This document shows positions 59,476 through 64,000 of a stretch of DNA of 64,000 nt, piece after piece (positions within the stretch are counted from its first letter, which is position 1; every line of letters starts with the position of its first letter). The position numbers and the translations under genes are program-made. The notes beneath the pieces are model-generated. The model saw nothing but the letters and a program-made list of their open reading frames with translations. It was not told the DNA's origin and searched no databases. Source of the DNA: Mycobacterium sp. SMC-4 (GTDB lineage: Bacteria > Actinomycetota > Actinomycetes > Mycobacteriales > Mycobacteriaceae); contig NZ_CP079869.1 in assembly GCF_025263265.1 (NCBI RefSeq), forward strand, positions 5,208,001-5,272,000, given 5' to 3'.

Positions 59476-62400
59476 TGGCGGCCGCCATGATCGCCTCGTC
59501 GACATCGGTGCCGTTGGCTTCGGCTTCCGCAATCGCTTCCAGTACGCGCCGGTAGTCGCGCGGCATGACCTTCTTGAAGTGCCTCATCTCGCCGTCCCAA
59601 TCGGCCAGGATCCGTTGACCCACCGCAGAATCGGTGGCGTCGACATGCGCCTGGATCATGTCGCGGACGTATCCGGAGTCCTCGGAATCCGCACCGCCCA
59701 TGTCTTCGATGCCGACCATCTCGGCGTTGAGGTTGAGCTCCAGCGTCCCCTCGGGGTCGTAGACGTATCCGATCCCGCCGGACATACCCGCAGCGAAGTT
59801 TCGTCCGGTAGGCCCGAGGATGACCACACGCCCGCCGGTCATGTACTCGCAGCCGTGGTCTCCGACACCCTCGACGACTGCGTGCGCACCGGAGTTACGT
59901 ACCGCGAATCGTTCGCCGACCTGTCCGCGCAAGAACATCTGCCCGCTGGTGGCACCGAAAAGGATCACGTTGCCGGCGATGATGTTGTCTTCGGCGACGT
60001 AGTCCGACGGTGCGGTGTCCGGTGGCCGGACCACGATCCGGCCGCCCGACAACCCCTTGCCGACGTAGTCGTTGGCGTCGCCGTACACCCGCAGTGTGAT
60101 GCCCGGGGGTAGGAACGCCCCGAAGCTGTTGCCCGCCGAACCGTCGAATGTGATGTCGATGGTCCCGTCAGGAAGGCCTTGGCCGCCATAGGCTTTGGTG
60201 ACTTCGTGGCCCAGCATCGTACCGACGGTGCGGTTGACGTTGCTGATGGTGGTAGAAAAACGGACCGGTGATTCGGAATCCAGCGCCTCTCGGCACTGAA
60301 CGATCAGCTGCTGATCGAGCGCCTTGTCCAAACCATGATCCTGACGTGAACTGCAGTACAGGTCCTGGTTCATGAAGGCCGACTCCGGCTCGTGCAGCAC
60401 CGGCGAAAGATCGAGCTTGTGGGCTTTCCAATGCTCAGCGGCCTGAGTGGTGTCCAGCGCACCGACCTGCCCGACCATCTCGTTGACGGTACGGAAACCC
60501 AACTGCGCCATCAGTTCCCGAACTTCCTCGGCAATGAACATGAAGAAGTTCTCGACGAACTCGGGCTTGCCGGTGAAGCGCTGCCGCAGCACCGGGTTCT
60601 GCGTGGCCACCCCGACCGGGCAGGTGTCGAGGTGACAGACGCGCATCATGATGCAGCCCGAAACCACCAGCGGCGCAGTCGCGAATCCGAACTCCTCGGC
60701 ACCGAGCAGTGCGGCGACGACGACGTCGCGGCCGGTCTTGAGCTGTCCGTCGACCTGCACCACGATGCGGTCGCGCAGACCGTTGAGCAGCAACGTCTGC
60801 TGGGTCTCGGCCAGCCCCAGTTCCCATGGCGCACCGGCGTGCTTCATCGACGTCAGTGGCGTTGCACCGGTGCCGCCGTCGTGGCCGGAGATCAGCACGA
60901 CATCCGCGTGTGCCTTCGACACACCTGCGGCCACCGTTCCCACTCCATTTTCGGAGACGAGCTTGACGTGCACACGTGCCTGCGGGTTGGCGTTCTTCAG
61001 ATCGTGGATCAGCTGCGCGAGATCCTCGATCGAATAGATGTCGTGGTGCGGCGGCGGGGAGATCAACCCGACGCCCGGGGTGGAGTGGCGCACTTCAGCG
61101 ACCCACGGATACACCTTGTGCCCCGGAAGCTGGCCGCCCTCACCGGGTTTGGCGCCCTGGGCCATCTTGATCTGGATGTCGGTGCAGTTACTCAGGTAGT
61201 GGCTGGTGACCCCGAACCGACCCGACGCCACCTGTTTGATCGCACTGCGGCGCCAGTCGCCGTTCTCGTCGCGGTCGAATCGGGAGACTGCTTCGCCACC
61301 CTCGCCGGAGTTCGACCGGCCACCGAGGCGGTTCATCGCGATGGCCAGGGTTTCGTGGGCTTCGGCGGAGATCGAGCCATAGCTCATGGCGCCGGTGGAG
61401 AATCGCTTGACAATTTCACTGGCCGGCTCGACCTCGTCGATGGGCACCGGCGGGCGCAGACCGTCGCGGAACTTCAGCAGTCCGCGCAGCGAGGCGATGC
61501 GCTCGCTCTGGTCGTCGATGAGCTGGGTGTACTCCTTGAAGATCTCGTACTGCCCGGTGCGGGTCGAATGCTGCAGCTTGAACACCGTGTCCGGGTTGAA
61601 CAGGTGGTACTCGGCGCCCTCACCCGGGCGCCGCCACTGGTACTCGCCGCCGACCTCGAGCTCGCGGTGCGCCCGCTCGTCGGGGCGGTCCAGATAGGCC
61701 AGCGCATGCCGCGCCGACACGTCGGCAGCGATGTCGTCGAGGTCGATGCCCCCGACAGCACAGCTCAGCCCGGTGAAGTACTCGTCGAGCACCTTCTGGC
61801 TGACGCCGATGGCCTGGAACAGCTGGGCGCCGGTGTAGGAGGCCAGCGTGGAGATGCCCATCTTCGACATCACCTTCAGCACACCCTTGCCGGCCGCTTT
61901 GACGTAATTGGCCTTGGCCTGATCACTGCTGATGCCGGTGATCACACCGCGTTCGATCATGTCCTCGATCGACTCAAAGGCCATGTAGGGGTTGATGGCC
62001 GCGGCGCCGAAGCCGCACAGCGCGGCCATGTGGTGCACCTCGCGGGCGTCGCCGGCCTCGACGACGAGCCCGATCTGGGTGCGGGTGCGCTCGCGGACCA
62101 GGTGGTGGTGCACCGCCGAGACCGACAACAACGACGGGATGGGCGCCATCTGCTCGTTGGATTCGCGGTCGGACAGCACGATGATGCGTGCGCCGTCGCG
62201 GATCGCCGCCGAGACCTTGGCCCGGACGTTGTCGAGGGCTTCCTTGAGCCCCTGACCGCCACGGTTGACGGGGTACAGGCAGCGGATCACCGCGGCGCGC
62301 ATCCCGTGCTTGTGCCCACGGATCTCGTGGTCGGGGTCGACGCAGATCAGCTTCGACAGCTCGGCGTTACGCAGGATCGGCTGGGGCAGCACGATCTGCC

Positions 62401-64000
62401 GACACGATTCGGGACCGGGATTGAGCAGGTCACCCTCCGGGCCTACGGCACCCTGCAGGCTGGTGACCACCTCTTCGCGGATCGCGTCCAGCGGCGGGTT
62501 GGTGACCTGGGCGAACAACTGCTGGAAGTAGTCGTAGAGCATCCGTGGACGCGCCGAGAGCACCGCGATGGGGGTGTCGGTGCCCATCGAGCCCAGCGCC
62601 TCGGCACCGGTGCGGGCCATCGGGGCGACGAGCAGGTTCAGCTCTTCGTAGGTATATCCGAAGATCTGCTGACGCAGCACCACGCGGTGGTGCGGCATCC
62701 GGACGTAGTCGCCGGGTGGCAGATCCGTCAGGTCGAACAGCCCGGCGTCGAGCCACTCCTGGTACGGATGCTCGGCCGCCAACTCGGCCTTGATCTCCTC
62801 GTCGGAGACGATCCGGCCCTGTGCGGTGTCCACCAAGAACATGCGGCCGGGTTGCAGACGCAGCTTCTGGACGACGGTGCTGGGGTCGATGTCGAGCACG
62901 CCGGCCTCCGACGCCATCACCACCAACCCGTCGGCGGTCACCCAGATCCGCGACGGACGCAGTCCGTTGCGGTCCAGCACCGCGCCGATCACGGTGCCGT
63001 CGGTGAAGCACACCGATGCCGGACCGTCCCACGGCTCCATCAGCGAGTCGTGGAACTCGTAGAAGGCTCTGCGCGCGGGGTCCATCGACTCGTGCCGCTC
63101 CCACGCCTCGGGAATCATCATCAGCATGGCGTGCGGCAGGCTGCGGCCGCCGAGGTGCAGCAGTTCGAGAACCTCGTCGAAACGGGCAGTGTCCGACGCG
63201 CCGGGAGTGCAGATCGGGGTGACCTTGTCGAGGTCCTGACCGCCGAAGACATCGGTCTTGATCAATGCCTCGCGCGCCCGCATCCAGTTCTCGTTGCCGG
63301 TGACGGTGTTGATCTCACCGTTGTGCGCCACCCGGCGGAACGGGTGGGCCAGCGGCCAGGACGGGAACGTGTTGGTGGAGAACCGCGAGTGCACGATCCC
63401 CAGCGCGCTGGTCAGCCGCTCGTCCTGCAGGTCGAGGTAGAACGCCTTGAGCTGCGGCGTGGTCAGCATGCCCTTGTAGACGAAGGTCTGACCGGACAGG
63501 CTCGGGAAGTAGACGGTTTCGCGGCCCGGACCGTCCTGGCCGGGGCCCTTGGTGCCGAGTTCGTGTTCGGCACGCTTGCGCACCACGTAGGCCCGGCGCT
63601 CGAGTTCCATGCCGCTGGCCCCGCTCAAGAACACCTGACGGAAGGTGGGCATGGCATCGCGGGCCAGGGCGCCCAGTGAGGTGTCGTCGGTGGGGACGTC
63701 ACGCCACCCCAGCACCTGCAGGCCCTCGGCTTCGGCGATCTTCTCGACCGACTCACACGCTGTGGCGGCATCCTTGGCCGACTGGGGCAAAAAAGCGATA
63801 CCGGTGGCGTAGCTGCCCGGCTCGGGCAGCTCGAAGTCGCAGACCGCGCGGAAGTACTCGTCGGGAACCTGCAGCAAGATGCCCGCGCCGTCGCCGGTGT
63901 TGGGTTCGGCGCCCTGAGCCCCGCGGTGTTCGAGATTCAGCAGCGCCGTGATCGCCTTCTCGACGATGTCCCGGCTGCGGCGCCCGTGCATATCGGCCAC
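59468..64000 (-). CDS. gltB: Glutamate synthase large subunit, 5' end cut by window edge
   Basis: 1510 residues of the GltB alpha subunit are visible; the first 25 or so residues, including the N-terminal catalytic Cys of the glutaminase domain, are outside the right edge. Visible are the glutaminase domain ([24 protein letters not shown]), the central domain, the FMN/synthase domain ([24 protein letters not shown]), the [3Fe-4S] cysteines in [15 protein letters not shown] and the C-terminal glycine-rich beta-helix. It forms NADPH-GOGAT with GltD and is coupled to it. Confidence 0.97.
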   Translation of the reverse strand: MADMHGRRSRDIVEKAITALLNLEHRGAQGAEPNTGDGAGILLQVPDEYFRAVCDFELPEPGSYATGIAFLPQSAKDAATACESVEKIAEAEGLQVLGWRDVPTDDTSLGALARDAMPTFRQVFLSGASGMELERRAYVVRKRAEHELGTKGPGQDGPGRETVYFPSLSGQTFVYKGMLTTPQLKAFYLDLQDERLTSALGIVHSRFSTNTFPSWPLAHPFRRVAHNGEINTVTGNENWMRAREALIKTDVFGGQDLDKVTPICTPGASDTARFDEVLELLHLGGRSLPHAMLMMIPEAWERHESMDPARRAFYEFHDSLMEPWDGPASVCFTDGTVIGAVLDRNGLRPSRIWVTADGLVVMASEAGVLDIDPSTVVQKLRLQPGRMFLVDTAQGRIVSDEEIKAELAAEHPYQEWLDAGLFDLTDLPPGDYVRMPHHRVVLRQQIFGYTYEELNLLVAPMARTGAEALGSMGTDTPIAVLSARPRMLYDYFQQLFAQVTNPPLDAIREEVVTSLQGAVGPEGDLLNPGPESCRQIVLPQPILRNAELSKLICVDPDHEIRGHKHGMRAAVIRCLYPVNRGGQGLKEALDNVRAKVSAAIRDGARIIVLSDRESNEQMAPIPSLLSVSAVHHHLVRERTRTQIGLVVEAGDAREVHHMAALCGFGAAAINPYMAFESIEDMIERGVITGISSDQAKANYVKAAGKGVLKVMSKMGISTLASYTGAQLFQAIGVSQKVLDEYFTGLSCAVGGIDLDDIAADVSARHALAYLDRPDERAHRELEVGGEYQWRRPGEGAEYHLFNPDTVFKLQHSTRTGQYEIFKEYTQLIDDQSERIASLRGLLKFRDGLRPPVPIDEVEPASEIVKRFSTGAMSYGSISAEAHETLAIAMNRLGGRSNSGEGGEAVSRFDRDENGDWRRSAIKQVASGRFGVTSHYLSNCTDIQIKMAQGAKPGEGGQLPGHKVYPWVAEVRHSTPGVGLISPPPHHDIYSIEDLAQLIHDLKNANPQARVHVKLVSENGVGTVAAGVSKAHADVVLISGHDGGTGATPLTSMKHAGAPWELGLAETQQTLLLNGLRDRIVVQVDGQLKTGRDVVVAALLGAEEFGFATAPLVVSGCIMMRVCHLDTCPVGVATQNPVLRQRFTGKPEFVENFFMFIAEEVRELMAQLGFRTVNEMVGQVGALDTTQAAEHWKAHKLDLSPVLHEPESAFMNQDLYCSSRQDHGLDKALDQQLIVQCREALDSESPVRFSTTISNVNRTVGTMLGHEVTKAYGGQGLPDGTIDITFDGSAGNSFGAFLPPGITLRVYGDANDYVGKGLSGGRIVVRPPDTAPSDYVAEDNIIAGNVILFGATSGQMFLRGQVGERFAVRNSGAHAVVEGVGDHGCEYMTGGRVVILGPTGRNFAAGMSGGIGYVYDPEGTLELNLNAEMVGIEDMGGADSEDSGYVRDMIQAHVDATDSAVGQRILADWDGEMRHFKKVMPRDYRRVLEAIAEAEANGTDVDEAIMAAASA

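Noticed and set aside
60392..63679. 1095-codon open frame on the plus strand opposite gltB
   Set aside because: Antisense shadow of gltB, which is conserved along its full visible length.

Overview
The window is high-GC actinobacterial DNA whose gene order follows the mycobacterial chromosome arm from the accD4-pks13-fadD32 mycolic-acid cluster (Rv3799c in M. tuberculosis) to gltD-gltB (Rv3858c-Rv3859c). GTG starts, 4-base ATGA/GTGA overlaps, antigen 85 proteins, arabinogalactan enzymes, Erp, EspR and EthA/EthR point to Mycobacterium in the broad sense. The sulfolipid locus is absent, and a nickel SOD, a DinB3-like polymerase and a manganese riboswitch are present, so a rapidly growing Mycolicibacterium-type species is likely. 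The species cannot be named from sequence alone. Synteny names are from memory, not from a search.

Layout. 1-12.3 kb (minus strand): partial Ser/Thr kinase, DUF4331 protein, then mycolic-acid condensation (accD4, pks13, fadD32), the Culp6-type cutinase/thioesterase and a DUF732 lipoprotein. 12.4-21.5 kb (minus): mycolyltransferase family (MPT51-like, Ag85A-like) and the arabinogalactan operon glf-glfT2-PAP2 phosphatase-ubiA-aftB. 21.7-24.4 kb (plus): Erp and a peptidoglycan amidase with LGFP repeats. 24.3-32.8 kb: HAD phosphatase, two PlsC acyltransferases, APH-like kinase, Rieske/metallo-beta-lactamase-like protein, serS, septum-formation protein, zincin and a Cys-rich mini-protein. 32.8-40.3 kb: phosphoglycerate-mutase-like protein, pheA, an IdeR-boxed DUF2470 gene with a CPBP protein, LCP ligase, ferritin, glpQ1, DUF4328 protein and rhodanese. 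40.4-46.7 kb is the most accessory-looking part: a DnaA-box cluster, a small membrane protein, divergent sodX/sodN where M. tuberculosis carries sodA, a yybP-ykoY riboswitch with a GDT1-type Mn exporter, and espR facing a DUF6545/ImmA/secreted-protein module. 46.9-64 kb: Rv3850-like protein, CopC-CopD, the H-NS-like protein, rraA, ethA/ethR, dinB, a PHP protein, an ArsR-SulP operon, an F420-type oxidoreductase, and gltD-gltB (gltB runs off the right edge).

How the genes work together. FadD32 activates the meromycolate chain, AccD4 with partner subunits carboxylates the alpha branch, Pks13 condenses them, and antigen 85 enzymes transfer mycolates to the arabinogalactan built by Glf, GlfT2, UbiA/PAP2 phosphatase (which make the arabinose donor) and AftB. 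Iron homeostasis (IdeR box, ferritin), metal and superoxide handling (Ni-SOD, Mn exporter, CopCD) and nucleoid regulators (EspR, H-NS-like) fill the right half.

Most notable: (i) a 32-bp tandem repeat between the PAP2 phosphatase gene and ubiA, in which each unit carries a Shine-Dalgarno sequence and an 11-codon ORF whose stop overlaps the next start, forming a chain of coupled mini-cistrons ending at the ubiA start; (ii) a manganese riboswitch whose P1 strand can alternatively pair with the downstream Shine-Dalgarno sequence; (iii) sodN/sodX at the sodA position, with Phe in place of the usual Pro in the nickel hook; (iv) an EspR/ImmA/DUF6545 module; (v) a DnaA-box cluster without a nearby dnaA.
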